Of a stretch of DNA of 64,000 bases, positions 52,759 through 63,000 are shown one piece after another. Made by a program: the position numbers and the translations under genes. The DNA is from Planctomycetaceae bacterium (GTDB lineage Bacteria > Planctomycetota > Planctomycetia > Pirellulales > Pirellulaceae). The notes beneath the pieces are model-generated. The model ran no database searches, had not been told where the DNA came from, and saw only the letters and a list, made by a program, of their open reading frames with translations. Positions within the stretch are counted from its first letter, which is position 1. Every line of letters begins with the position of its first letter. The DNA lies in NCBI GenBank assembly GCA_020638995.1, contig JACKHM010000002.1, positions 2,170,001 to 2,234,000 on the forward strand, written 5' to 3'.

Positions 52759-53487
52759 TCACGGCCGGTTCCGCCCTGCTAAGCACAGCCAGATCGACGC
52801 GAAAGCAGCAAATGACAACACTAGAAAGATGACCGCGGCGTGTTGTACACCTTCCCACACGACCGCGCACATTAACCCAGTGAGAATCACAACCGCGAAG
52901 AGCGTGACACCAACGATGCAGGTCAGATCAACCCTGCGTCGAATCCAAATGCGATTGGCCATCGCAACGTGACGAATCGCGTATAACGCTGCCGAAAACT
53001 CCTTGTGTGGAACTGCAACCGCGACATCCGTCGTCCGATTCTGAATTCGAGCTTCGATCCCGCAGAGAATTAATCGATGATGCGACAAGTTGGCAGCTTT
53101 GCGACTTCTGTGCGCAGCCACGACAACCCAAGTATCACCATCGACTCCCGTCGTTGTTCCGGGAACCGCGATTCCAGGGTTACTGTCGTGAATAGAGTCG
53201 AGCGTCGCCCGAATTCGATCCGCCGATTTTGGTCGAAGACCTGTGGTCGTCGAGCAATGGTCAACGAACGGCATGCGACTCTCACTCGTTGACGAAGCGT
53301 TGCTGCCATTTGAATCGCCGCGCGCATCCCGCCACTCACCATCGCCATAATGGGAAAGGAGGAAACGATAGACGCGAGAATAGATTTGACGGAACCAACT
53401 AAATCGCAGCCTGCACGAGCCACCGTCCCGTGTGTTGAGCGCCAGCGTTGCTTTCCATTCCTGCACAAGTTCCTGGCGTGAATGCAT
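52759..53487 (-). CDS. Membrane protein of unknown function
   Basis: The ATG at 53487 gives 242 residues (a start seven codons upstream is possible). The first ~190 residues are soluble, with a Ser/Asn-rich stretch and TWVVVAAHRSRKAANLSHHR. Two adjacent helices close the protein (TCIVGVTLFAVVILTGLMCA and AVIFLVLSFAAFASIWLCLA). No family is recognised. It lies between the UVR-motif gene and holA on the same strand. Confidence 0.55.
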   Translation of the reverse strand: MHSRQELVQEWKATLALNTRDGGSCRLRFSWFRQIYSRVYRFLLSHYGDGEWRDARGDSNGSNASSTSESRMPFVDHCSTTTGLRPKSADRIRATLDSIHDSNPGIAVPGTTTGVDGDTWVVVAAHRSRKAANLSHHRLILCGIEARIQNRTTDVAVAVPHKEFSAALYAIRHVAMANRIWIRRRVDLTCIVGVTLFAVVILTGLMCAVVWEGVQHAAVIFLVLSFAAFASIWLCLAGRNRP

Positions 53488-53576
53488 AGTTAAAGCTCGC
53501 CAAGCCAATCCACAGGGCCATTGCTAAGCCGCTGTCGTTTCATATTAGCCGCCGCGAACGCCAGCGATGACGCAAC

Positions 53577-54311
53577 TCAGACTTCGCGTCTGGCTAGTTC
53601 GTCACGGAGGCGGGCAGCCAGTTCGTATTGCTCTTTTGCAACCGCATCCGCGAGTTGTTCGTCCAGCGTCTTTCCCACTTCGTATTCCTTCCGCAAGGTC
53701 TCGCGCAGATCGAGAAGCCTTGAAACCAACTCGTCATCATCAAAATGATCTTCCGCTTCGTACTCTTCAAAGACATCGCGGAGACGTTCAAGACCACTGT
53801 TGATGGCTTTAATGGACTCTTCGGGACCGCCTTCATCTAATAGTGCCAAAGCAGCAGCTTGCGTCCGGTGAAACAGCACGAACGGCCGGTACTGCTCGTG
53901 GGAAAGCGTCCACTGGTCGTCATCGGAATACTTTTTGCAAAAATCCATTAGCGCGAGCGTGTGATCGGCGTCGCGAATCGCGCGTTCGTAGTCTTGAAGG
54001 CGCAGCCAACAGATGCGGCGATGGTAGTATTGAACGAATTCACGGTCGACTTCGTTGGCTTGGTCATCGTCGATCACGAATTCATCGCCAAAGCGAATGG
54101 ACTCAGAGACGAGATAGTCATAGTAAGAATCAAAGCCATTCGGCCGCGTACCATCCGGACGTCCCTCCATTTCGAGTTGCAAAACGCCCATGTCGATCCG
54201 CATTTGCAAAACGTCGCGTCCATCGCTGCCCGCAACGATTCGAACTCCCAACGTCTGCGGTTCGTAAGACCAGTCGCGAAGCAAATCATCGAGATTTTCG
54301 GGGTGTGACAT
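53577..54311 (-). CDS. UVR-motif protein of unknown function
   Basis: This 244-residue acidic protein has a helical body (~1-180, with YYDYLVSESIRFGDEFVIDD and VQYYHRRICWLRLQDYERAI, partly TPR-like). The C-terminal ~40 residues (EQLADAVAKEQYELAARLRD, ELARRE) match the UVR motif through which UvrB and UvrC interact, also found in McsA and Clp proteins. A repair role is possible but not shown; the motif alone is a docking helix pair. The start ATG is at 54311. Confidence 0.75.
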   Translation of the reverse strand: MSHPENLDDLLRDWSYEPQTLGVRIVAGSDGRDVLQMRIDMGVLQLEMEGRPDGTRPNGFDSYYDYLVSESIRFGDEFVIDDDQANEVDREFVQYYHRRICWLRLQDYERAIRDADHTLALMDFCKKYSDDDQWTLSHEQYRPFVLFHRTQAAALALLDEGGPEESIKAINSGLERLRDVFEEYEAEDHFDDDELVSRLLDLRETLRKEYEVGKTLDEQLADAVAKEQYELAARLRDELARREV

Positions 54312-54450
54312 GACATTGATCCAAGCTGGAAGCAGCGGGAAGAAGTGTCTGATGCCTCAATTATAGCAGACAGTTTGGAATGACGGAATTGTGTGGCGTG
54401 CTCCCTGGTGCGACTGATCTCCAGTACAATCGACAATTCTGAACATAAAA

Positions 54451-54484
54451 AAACTTCCGAAGTCCGCAAAGACTTGGGAAGTTT
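54451..54484 (-). terminator. Rho-independent terminator, minus strand
   Basis: On the minus strand: AAACTTCC, mismatch, AAGTC, loop TTTGCG, GACTT, mismatch, GGAAGTTT, then a run of seven T. A 13-bp stem just past the stop of the gene at 54516-54830, which it probably terminates. Confidence 0.75.
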
Positions 54485-54515
54485 GTCGCATCGTCAGCTC
54501 ATCATGTCCGCGAAT

Positions 54516-54830
54516 CTAGCCGCGCAGCCGAAAATCATAATTCCGTGTCGCGAGCCGTTCGGAGAGCGTCTCTGTTTCGTCAATATAAAGCACGTCGTCA
54601 ACAACCGGACTCATGGCATGAATCACTTCGCGCACGTCCCAGACAAGTGCTGCCATGCTTGCGACTGACCAGACCAATGATTCGATCAACAATCCTTCGC
54701 TGACAAGTGCAAGAAACGGCAGAATCAGAACCGCCGTCCATACGGCAGAATAAATCCAACCCTGCCAACAGGTTGGCTTGATACCCCAACCTCGACGCTT
54801 CCGTTCAAACCAAGTGGGTTTTCCAAACAT
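54516..54830 (-). CDS. Small two-TM membrane protein
   Basis: The ATG at 54830 gives 104 residues starting MFGKPTWFERKRRGWGIKPT. The WF-x-x-K/R-R-x-G-W-G-x-x-P start followed by CWQGW occurs in several short bacterial membrane proteins of unknown role. Two helices follow (SAVWTAVLILPFLALVSEGL, SLVWSVASMAALVWDVREVI). The C-terminus is acidic and soluble. A good terminator follows at 54451-54484. The function is unknown. Confidence 0.7.
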   Translation of the reverse strand: MFGKPTWFERKRRGWGIKPTCWQGWIYSAVWTAVLILPFLALVSEGLLIESLVWSVASMAALVWDVREVIHAMSPVVDDVLYIDETETLSERLATRNYDFRLRG

Positions 54831-54981
54831 TGGGAAGGCTCCTAACCGAAACATTTCGCTGCGTAAATACGGAATAGAGCTGGTGTCTTGGCACCGCCTA
54901 CTTCCCATATTCGTTGCGATCTGGTCAACCTTGGTTCATGGTTCGGAGAATTATTTGTTCGGAGAACCAATCAATGCTCAC

Positions 54982-55470
54982 TTAATCAATTAGTAGCACC
55001 GAGATTTCTTCGTCGTCTCGGCGCTCCCACTCACGACGAATCTCACGTAGTCCATATGCACAAAGCTCAAAGTGCTGACTTAATCGCTCTAGAATTGGGG
55101 CAGGAGCCTCGTTGTCCTCTTCAGCTTGAATCGTACTCGCAATTAAATACGCACGTTTCCCTTGCGAGCAGTAATCGATGAAGTGGTCTTTCTTCGTCGG
55201 GCTCTGCATCTCTCGCAGTGCCTCGGGATACACGCCGGCCCAAAACAAAGTGAAATCGCCAATATGCCGATGCACCGACCGTCGAGCTGTACCAACACGC
55301 GAGTTCGCTTCAGCAAGCATTTCGGCGACTTCCGTCAACGGTCGTCCGGTAAGATTCCGAACTTTATGTATAGATTCGGAACGAACAAATCGCATCAAGA
55401 GAGCGCTAACGTAGTCCACAAGCGGCGGGTCGGCGACCCCCAAGTGAGACTGAAAGACATACTCCGCCAT
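54982..55470 (-). CDS. Conserved-looking protein of unknown function
   Basis: From the ATG at 55470 this is 162 residues; GTG codons at 55515 and 55581 are alternative starts. It begins MAEYVFQSHLGVADPPLVDY and is helical throughout (VSALLMRFVRSESIHKVRNL, GRPLTEVAEMLAEANSRV). A central HIGDFTLFWAGVYPEALREM and a C-terminal ERLSQHFELCAYGLREIRRE follow. No membrane segment and no family I can name. The W/Y/F-rich core and even codon use support a real gene. Confidence 0.65.
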   Translation of the reverse strand: MAEYVFQSHLGVADPPLVDYVSALLMRFVRSESIHKVRNLTGRPLTEVAEMLAEANSRVGTARRSVHRHIGDFTLFWAGVYPEALREMQSPTKKDHFIDYCSQGKRAYLIASTIQAEEDNEAPAPILERLSQHFELCAYGLREIRREWERRDDEEISVLLID

Positions 55471-55761
55471 TCCGGCGAAGTAACGGTGAAGTGTCGATGA
55501 GTTTGATGCCTTCACTGACGACGTCCTCCGCGAAAGACCGAACGGGTCAAGGCGAGGACACGGCTGGCGTAAGAGAGACACCTGAGGCCCTCAAGACGCC
55601 GCAATCGCCGTGCTACGCCGGACGATTCCTTACTCTTAAAGGTCGAACGACCTCTATCTTCAACTTTACTTTCGATTTTCTTAGCGAGTCAAGCTTAATG
55701 TGCGAGACTGCACTAAATCGCACCGCCAGAAGAGATTAGCGAGTTTGAATTCGAGAAAAAA

Positions 55762-55788
55762 AGCCGGCGCAGGCGTGCGAGACTGGCT
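55762..55788 (-). terminator. Possible terminator after trpA
   Basis: On the minus strand AGCC ... GGCT followed by seven T, 20 bp past the trpA stop. The stem is short and interrupted, so this is weak. Confidence 0.4.
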
Positions 55789-55807
55789 GCGTTAAACGTG
55801 CAGTACC

Positions 55808-56614
55808 CTAGCAGGACTCTAGCGCTGCGAGCAGCTCTGCGGCGTAGTCCCCGACTTCGCTTAGCACTACTTCGCGCGGGCGCTCTGCGGCGTCAGCGAT
55901 CCGGCGGACGAATGCCGATCCCACGATTATCCCATCCGATACTGGAGCCAACAGCTTCACGTGCTCCGGTCGACTAATGCCAAATCCGATGCATATCGGC
56001 AAGTCGGTTTGCTCCCGCAGCCAACCAACATTTTCGATCAACGATGCCGGAAGTTCTGTCCGCTCGCCGGTGATTCCTGTAACTGAGACATAGTAGAGGA
56101 AGCCTGTTGAACTCTCAGCAATCCGAACAGCTCGCTCTCGCGGAGTCGTTGGCGTGACGAGTTGAATCAAGCTAAAGTTTTCACGGCGGCAGATCTCTGC
56201 AAGTGGACCAGCCTCGTCAACGAGCAAGTCGGGTACGATCGCTCCCGCCACGCCGGCGGCTTTCGCTTCAGCGATGTATCGTTCGAGGCCATGCCGGTAA
56301 ATGATTGCGTAGCTGACCATCGTGACACGTGGCATGGTAACGTCAGCGTTAATCTCAGAAAGCATCTCTAGAATCTGAGCGAGCTTGGTCTTCTTGTCGA
56401 GCGCCCGCGTGTAAGAAGCCTGGATCACGGGGCCGTCTGCAATGGGGTCGCTGTACGGAATTCCGACCTCACACATACTACATCCGCGATTCGCAAGTTT
56501 TCGGATGACGTCCGCAGTGAAAGACAGGTCTGGATCTCCCGCCGTAATAAAAGGCATGAACGCCTTGCGGTTTTCGGATCGGAGTTGTGTAAATAATCGA
56601 TCAATTTCGGACAT
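55808..56614 (-). CDS. trpA: Tryptophan synthase alpha subunit
   Basis: This subunit cleaves indole-3-glycerol phosphate to indole and glyceraldehyde 3-phosphate. The 268-residue TIM barrel has KAFMPFITAGDPDLSFTADV and CEVGIPYSDPIADGPVIQAS, with the catalytic glutamate and aspartate. GAIVPDLLVDEAGPLAE, FLYYVSVTGITGER, ICIGFGISRPEHVKL and DGIIVGSAFVRRI follow. Length and motifs are standard. It follows trpB on the same strand with a 62-bp gap, so trpBA is likely one operon. Confidence 0.96.
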   Translation of the reverse strand: MSEIDRLFTQLRSENRKAFMPFITAGDPDLSFTADVIRKLANRGCSMCEVGIPYSDPIADGPVIQASYTRALDKKTKLAQILEMLSEINADVTMPRVTMVSYAIIYRHGLERYIAEAKAAGVAGAIVPDLLVDEAGPLAEICRRENFSLIQLVTPTTPRERAVRIAESSTGFLYYVSVTGITGERTELPASLIENVGWLREQTDLPICIGFGISRPEHVKLLAPVSDGIIVGSAFVRRIADAAERPREVVLSEVGDYAAELLAALESC

Positions 56615-56676
56615 ATTTCACACTGCTATTAGTAACGTCCGCTGTGGAGCCCGTCCCACGCCTTGGTCTTGCACAA

Positions 56677-57906
56677 TTACGAACTCGCCTTCGCTTTCAG
56701 GCGTGCAATCTCGTTGGCGTCCTTATCACCACGACCCGACAAACAAACTACAACCACTTCGTCCTTGGGCCGTTGCGCCGCTATCTCCATCGCTTTGGAG
56801 ATTGCGTGGGAGCTTTCTAAGGCCGGCAGAATTCCTTCACATCGAGCCAAGGCGTCGAATCCGCGCATCGCTTCATCATCGCGGCAATTGGTATACTGTA
56901 CGCGACCAGTCGCTTTCCAGTAACTATGTTCCGGACCAACGCCGGGGTAATCCAATCCCGCTGACATCGAATGTACGTCACACGTTTGTCCGTCTTCGTC
57001 TTGCATGACGTAGCTGTAGCTGCCGTGCAGAATGCCGGGCTCGCCGAAACTCAAGGGCGATGCATGATCACCCGGTTGCGAACTTCGTCCGCCTGCTTCA
57101 ATGCCAACCAACTCAACATCGCGATCTTCAATAAACGGGTAGAACATCCCAGCAGCGTTGCTGCCGCCGCCAACGCAAGCAACAACAAGGTCGGGCAACC
57201 TGCCGACCGAACGCAGCGATTGCTCGCGTGCCTCCCGTCCGATCACCGACTGAAAATCACGCACGATCATCGGGAATGGGTGCGGGCCAACCACAGAACC
57301 AATGATGTAGTGCGTGTCTTCTACGCTGGACATCCAGTCTCGCATTGCCTCGTTGATCGCATCGCGGAGCGTTCGCGATCCGCTCTCGACTGGACGAACT
57401 TCCGCTCCCAGCAGTTTCATGCTGAAGACGTTCGGGGCCTGTCGTCTGACGTCTTCTGATCCCATATAGACGACGCAAGGCAGGCCGAATCGCGCGCAAG
57501 CAGTTGCCGTCGCGACGCCATGCTGCCCGGCTCCGGTCTCGGCGATAACACGTTTCTTACCCATCCGCAAGGTCAACAACGCTTGCCCCAAAGTGTTGTT
57601 AATCTTGTGAGCACCCGTGTGGTTTAGGTCCTCGCGTTTCAACCAAATCTGCGCCCCGCCGCACTCCTCGCTCAGCCGTCGCGCGTGATAAAGCGGAGAT
57701 GGACGGCCCACGTAGTTATGGAGGAGCTCGTTGAGCTCCGTTTGAAAAGCGTCGTCTTCCTTCGCTTTCGCGTATTCGGCGCTCAGCTCGTCAAGAGCTC
57801 GCGTCAGGGTCTCAGGAACGTAGCGACCGCCAAAGTCGCCAAAGCGGCCAGCGGCATCGGGCACGTTGGCAGACGCCTCGCCAGCCTTAGTGGGGGATAT
57901 GGTCAT
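56677..57906 (-). CDS. trpB: Tryptophan synthase beta subunit
   Basis: This PLP enzyme condenses indole with serine. The ATG at 57906 gives 409 residues. [20 protein letters not shown] opens the protein. The PLP lysine is in [20 protein letters not shown], the catalytic glutamate in [19 protein letters not shown], and the phosphate site in [32 protein letters not shown] and [14 protein letters not shown] are also typical. It is the canonical TrpB1 form partnered by trpA downstream. The open frame extends 28 codons upstream, but without family similarity. Confidence 0.96.
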   Translation of the reverse strand: MTISPTKAGEASANVPDAAGRFGDFGGRYVPETLTRALDELSAEYAKAKEDDAFQTELNELLHNYVGRPSPLYHARRLSEECGGAQIWLKREDLNHTGAHKINNTLGQALLTLRMGKKRVIAETGAGQHGVATATACARFGLPCVVYMGSEDVRRQAPNVFSMKLLGAEVRPVESGSRTLRDAINEAMRDWMSSVEDTHYIIGSVVGPHPFPMIVRDFQSVIGREAREQSLRSVGRLPDLVVACVGGGSNAAGMFYPFIEDRDVELVGIEAGGRSSQPGDHASPLSFGEPGILHGSYSYVMQDEDGQTCDVHSMSAGLDYPGVGPEHSYWKATGRVQYTNCRDDEAMRGFDALARCEGILPALESSHAISKAMEIAAQRPKDEVVVVCLSGRGDKDANEIARLKAKASS

Positions 57907-58248
57907 CGTGATTTCAGTCGAGGTTCGGAAGTGCGTATCGCGATTCTCGACTGGGTTTCGCCCGCGGTCAAGGTGGGCCGATATGCACACTACCGCTGGT
58001 TAGATACTTACCCCAAGATGGGCGACGAGGGAAAAACAGCCCTATTCCGACAAATGCTGCTGTGAAAGCGTATCGGTTGCGTAAACGGCAAGGCGATTAA
58101 CACTTGAATCCAATTGGGAAGGGATAGGGCGAAACGTCTGACGTTTGATGATGCCGACGGTGGACGCCCGATGTTCACCTTGTAAGGTCTGACCGCCGCC
58201 AACCTCTGTTCAGGCATTTTCAGGGCTCCGTGCGAAAAGCGACTCGAC
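57907..58248. other. Divergent intergenic region between trpB and the RHH gene
   Basis: 342 bp with no credible gene. It must hold the trpBA promoter (leftward) and that of the RHH gene (rightward). A palindrome, AAACGT, CTG, ACGTTT (58132-58146), about 100 bp before the RHH start is a possible operator. I see no trp leader peptide or T-box. Confidence 0.5.
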
Positions 58249-58491
58249 ATGCGAATTCATCACAACTCGCCGAAAGTCCGCGCCACCCTGTATCTGCCGG
58301 AAGATTTGCTTGATGAGGCTCGCAACGCCGTGGTGCATTTGGCAGGCAATCCGGTTCGATTGACCCTAACCAAGCTCGCTGAATCTGCGCTCCGCAACGC
58401 ACTTCAAGAGTTGAAGGATCGCTACAACGAAGGCGAAGAATTCCCACCCCGTTCCGAGGATTTGAAAGGTGGCCGGCCCATCGCCGCCTAG
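58249..58491 (+). CDS. Ribbon-helix-helix-like small protein
   Basis: This 80-residue protein begins MRIHHNSPKVRATLYLPEDL. A strand (RATLYLPED) leads into a helix (LLDEARNAVVHLAGN), a turn (PVRLTLTKL) and a second helix (AESALRNALQELKDRYNEGE). The tail EEFPPRSEDLKGGRPIAA is typical of a family of plasmid- and island-borne RHH proteins. It is the first of three plus-strand genes with a 46-residue ORF and a trypsin-like protease. Either DNA binding or antitoxin-like function is possible. Confidence 0.65.
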   Translation: MRIHHNSPKVRATLYLPEDLLDEARNAVVHLAGNPVRLTLTKLAESALRNALQELKDRYNEGEEFPPRSEDLKGGRPIAA

Positions 58492-58500
58492 TGAGAAACC

Positions 58501-58641
58501 ATGACTATGCCAACCTGCGCGCCGCATCCCGTAGAGGCGCAGAACGGTGCTGACACCGCTTCGAACAACGCCGAACTTCGCAAGAAGTTGCTTGAAATGA
58601 TTCGCCGCAACGAAGCTCAAAGGCGCAAGACGGAGAAGTAA
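58501..58641 (+). CDS. 46-residue basic protein
   Basis: The ATG at 58501, nine bases after the RHH stop, opens a 46-codon frame: MTMPTCAPHPVEAQNGADTA, then SNNAELRKKLLEMIRRNEAQ, then RRKTEK. The second half should be a basic amphipathic helix. Position between two co-directional genes and the tight spacing support it, but nothing identifies a role. Confidence 0.5.
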   Translation: MTMPTCAPHPVEAQNGADTASNNAELRKKLLEMIRRNEAQRRKTEK

Positions 58642-58657
58642 CGTCTCACGAAGGCTC

Positions 58658-59740
58658 ATGACGCCTGATTACGGAATCTTGAACTGGCGAGTCCTCTTTC
58701 GCAAAGGACAATATCGCCAGACATCTTTGTGCGTCTGGGTAACGGTCGTGGCGTTTGCAGTATGTGGATCGACCGCAATCGCCAGCCCTAGAACGTGGGC
58801 CGATCAAGATTCTTCAGCGCCTCGCCAACCTGGATGGCTGCCATTCCCACTCGCCCAACACGCCCCCAACCCCGCAGTCGCACGGATCACGGTCGTCGAG
58901 AGCAACGCGCGAACACAAGGGTCGGGCACGCTTGTTGAGGTTCGTGGGAAACGCGGCTTGATCGTTACGAACTGGCATGTAGTCCGTGATGCCCAAGGAC
59001 CAATCGTCGTAACATTTCCGGATGGCTTTCGATCAGCGGCGACTTTGCTGAAGGTCGACAGAAAATGGGACCTTGCTGCTTTGTTAATCTGGCGACCGCG
59101 GGCGATGCCGATCTCCATTTCGGCGTCGGCCCCTATACCAGGGGACGTGCTGACCATTGCCGGCTACGGATCCGGTGACTACCGGGCCGTCAAGGGACGC
59201 TGCACACAATACGTAGCGCCGGGACGACATATGCCGTACGAGATGGTCGAAGTTTCGGCAGAAGCTCGCCAAGGCGACTCCGGCGGCCCAATCCTCAACG
59301 AGCGAGGTGAACTGGCCGGAGTGTTGTTTGGCGCTGGTGGAGGCACGACATCGGGAAGCTTCTGCGGGCGAGTCCGTTGGTTTGTTGAATCGGCATGGCC
59401 TTCAGAACAAGCGAGCAAGACAGAGGTATTCATCTCTCTGCCCACGCACCAATCGATCAAGGAGTGGCCACCGGATGGACTCATCGAGATTCCGCAGAAA
59501 TCCACACCCAACATCCCGCGAAAACAGGAATCCGCTCCGAATTACACCGTCGGGTCGACACTCACCCACAGTGCACACCCGGCTCAGGATCGTTCCGACT
59601 CACAACCGAACGCTAGCCTGGCTCCAATCGCTGGCGCAACACCGTTCGAGCAAGCTAAGTCTCTGCTTGCTGCCATTGGTATCGTCGCGATCTTGCTTCA
59701 ATTGTCCCGATCCTTCGGTGGCGGAAGGGTGACGCGATAA
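58658..59740 (+). CDS. Exported trypsin-like serine protease with C-terminal anchor
   Basis: This 360-residue protein has a signal or anchor helix at ~24-44 (SLCVWVTVVAFAVCGSTAIA). The protease domain (~70-235) has all three catalytic residues: histidine in LIVTNWHVVRD, aspartate in VDRKWDLAALLI and serine in EARQGDSGGPILNERGELAG. There is no PDZ domain, unlike DegP. A Pro/Ser-rich linker follows, and a hydrophobic helix ends it (AKSLLAAIGIVAILLQLS). It follows the RHH and 46-residue ORFs by 16 bp and is convergent with the giant TPR gene. The target is unknown. Confidence 0.85.
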   Translation: MTPDYGILNWRVLFRKGQYRQTSLCVWVTVVAFAVCGSTAIASPRTWADQDSSAPRQPGWLPFPLAQHAPNPAVARITVVESNARTQGSGTLVEVRGKRGLIVTNWHVVRDAQGPIVVTFPDGFRSAATLLKVDRKWDLAALLIWRPRAMPISISASAPIPGDVLTIAGYGSGDYRAVKGRCTQYVAPGRHMPYEMVEVSAEARQGDSGGPILNERGELAGVLFGAGGGTTSGSFCGRVRWFVESAWPSEQASKTEVFISLPTHQSIKEWPPDGLIEIPQKSTPNIPRKQESAPNYTVGSTLTHSAHPAQDRSDSQPNASLAPIAGATPFEQAKSLLAAIGIVAILLQLSRSFGGGRVTR

Positions 59741-60002
59741 TCGGTGCAACGCTCGCCGACGCTAATCCTGCGAACCGCGACGTGAACCGACACTGTACGT
59801 AGACAACTCTGACGAATCGGCTCACCCTGCGGACAAAGTTACTGTCGGCGACCTCGACCAATGCGGAACGAGGAATCGGCGACGGACCGCCCCCAGTTTA
59901 CGCTGTGGCATACTATCGGCATTCGGATCGGCAGGATAAACTCCACCCCCGTGTATCACCACCAATTTTGCAATCGAGTCGAACAACATGGCGGCGCGGT
60001 CC

Positions 60003-63000
60003 TTATGATGCAGCGGCGTCGGGATCGTAGCGATAGGGCTTGCCTGATTTGTAGAGATCGAGACGTTCGGTCATCTTGGTCTTCTCTTTGTCAGGCGCGA
60101 TCTCCAGGGCTTTATTTTGCCAGCGGACCGCTTCGCCAAAATCGCCCAACTCGGCGTGCGAGGCAGCCAGGGTCGCCAGGCTAGACCATTCCTTCCACTG
60201 GGTCAGTTCACATGCGGTGGTCGCCGACTCGAGGGCCTGCTTCCCGTCACGGTAGCTGTCGTCAATGCACGAAGCGTATACCCATGCCAAGCCAGCGTGC
60301 GAGTTAGGGTAGCCTGGATCAAGCTGCAAGGCCCGGTTGAAGTCGGCGATTGCCTTCTCGTATTCCCCCGTGTTGCGCCAGGCAAAGCCGCGGTTGTTGT
60401 AGGCGATGACATATTTAGGATCGAGCCGAATGGCCTCGCTGTAGTCGTCGATTGCGTTGCCATACTCCTTCTTTTCACGCCAAGTGCTACCGCGAGATAC
60501 ATAGCGCCATGCAGAATCGGGATCGAGCCGAATCGCCTCGCTGTAGTCCGCGAGCGCCTTGTCGTACTCGCCTATTGAATAGTATGAATGCCCACGGCTG
60601 GAATGCGCATTCGCATCTTTCGGGTCGAACCGAATTGCCTCATTGAAGTCTTCAATCGCCTTCTCATACTCTCCTTTGGCGTACCACGCTCTTGCTCGCC
60701 CATGATAGGCGTAAGCCGACTTCGGATCCAAACGGAGTGCCTCGCTGTAATCGGCGATGGCCTTGTCATACTCGTCAAGATAGATCCGGGCGAAGCCACG
60801 GTTACTGTGGAAGCCGTGATCTTCCGGATCAAGCTCGATGGCCTCGCTGTAGTCGGCGATCGCCTTCGCGTACTCGCCCTTGTCAGTCCAGGCAAGGCCG
60901 CGGTTGTTGTAGACGACTGCGGCCTTGGGATCGAGCTGGAGCGCCGCATTAAAATCGGCAATGGCACTGTCGTATTCCTCTTTGTTATCCAACGCCAGGC
61001 CGCGCTGGTTGTAGGCAGCCACGTATTTCGGATCAAGCCGAATCGCCTCGCTGAAATCGGCGATGGCCGTGTCGAACTTCCCCAAATCCTTCCAAACAAG
61101 TCCTCGATTGTAGTAAACAATGGGGCTGTCGGGCCTCAGTCGAATTGCCGCGTCAAAATCGGCAATGGCCTTGTCATATACGTCTGAATAGTGCCAAACA
61201 AGGCCGCGATTGTTGTAGGAAAACGAGTCGTTCGGGCCGAGCCGAATCGCCTCCGTGTAGTCGGCAATGGCTTTCACAAACTCACTCTTGGCTTCCCATG
61301 CGGCGGCACGCCCGCGATATGGAGAGGGGTCATTAGGCTCAATCTGGATCGCCATACCGTAGTCGGCGATTGCCTCGTTGTACCGGTTCGCACCCCGCAA
61401 GGCGTGACCTCGGCTGGTGTAGGCAACCGCGTTCTTTGGATCGAGCCGAATCTGCTCGCGAAAGTCAGCAATGGCCTTGTCTTCCTCGCCGATTAAGTGC
61501 CATGCATAGCCGCGATTGCCGTACACGACGGCGGATTCTGGGGCAAGGTGTATTGCCGCTGTGTAGTCCGCGATCGCCTTGTCGTGTTGCTCCTTGTCAT
61601 CCCAGGCAAGGCCCCGACCGTGGTACGCCGAGGCGGAGTTTGGATCGAGCTCAATCACCCTGCTGTAGTCTGCAATGGCCCGATCATATTCTGCATTATG
61701 GCTCCAAGTCGAAGCGCGAGCAGCATACGCATCGGTATACACCGGATCCAGCCGAACCGCTTCGCTGAAATCCTCGATCGCTTTGTCGTTGTTCTTCTTA
61801 TCGCGCCAGGCGAGACCGCGAATGTAGTGGGCAGCTGCGTCTTCCGGATTCAGTCGAATTGCGTGATTGCAGTCCGCAATGGCCTTGTCGAACTCCTCTT
61901 TGTTCCACCAAGCATCGCCTCGATTGCCGTAGGCAATGGCATATTGTGGATCGACCTGGATCGCCTCGCTGAAGTCCTCGATTGCCTTGTCGTAGTTCTC
62001 TTGGGCGAACCAAGTGAGGCCGCGGTCATTGTAGAACATGGCGTTCCTCGGGTCATATCGGATCGCCATCGAAAGGTCAGCGATGGCCGCATCGTACTCA
62101 TGTTGAGCACGGTACGCCCGACCACGATTGTTGTAGCAAACAGCATTCTCCGGGGCGAGTTGGATCGCTCGGCTGAAGTCTGCGATCGCTTTGTCGTACT
62201 CGCCTTTCTCAGCCCAGGTGTAACCGCGACCGTTGTGCGCGCCGGCATTGTCTGGCTCCAGTTGGATCACCTGGCCGTAGTCGGCGATGGCCTTGTCGAA
62301 TTCACCTTGGTCGCACCAAGCGTCACCGCGATTGTGGAAAGCAATTGCGTATTTGGGATCAAGCTGGGTCGCCATGCTGTAGTCGGCGATTGCCCTGTCG
62401 TACTCCCCTTTCTCAGCCCAGATGTAACCCCGGTCGTTGTACGCAATAACATTCTTTGGCTCCAGCCGAATCACTTGGCCGTAGTCGTCGATGGCTTTGT
62501 CGAGTTCGCCCTGGTCGTACCAGACATCCCCGCGATTGTGAAACGCAAGTGCGAACTCGGAATCAATCCGGATCGCCATGTTGTAGTCAGCGATCGCCTT
62601 GTCATAGTCACCTTGGTCGTACCAGGCATTGCCGCGGTGGTTGTAAAAGTCAGCTTTTTGGGGCGCCAGTTGAATCGCCTGGTCGTAATCAGCAATCGCT
62701 TTCTCGTAGTCGTCCTTCGCGAGGTACACTGAGCCACGGTTCTTGTAGGCGAGTGCGTACTTGGAGTCCAACTTAATCGCCTCATTGAAGTCCGTGATCG
62801 CCTCGTCATACGCTCCTTTCTCGGCCCACGTGTAACCGCGGTCGTTGAAGAATCTGGGGTCTGTTGGATCAATCCGCACGGCTTGGTCGTAGTCCGCGAT
62901 CGCTTTGTCATCGTCGCCTTTGTCATGAAAAGCCACACCGCGACAGTAGTAGGCAAACGCGTATTTCGGGTCCAGCCGAATTGCCTCGTCGTAGTCCGCG

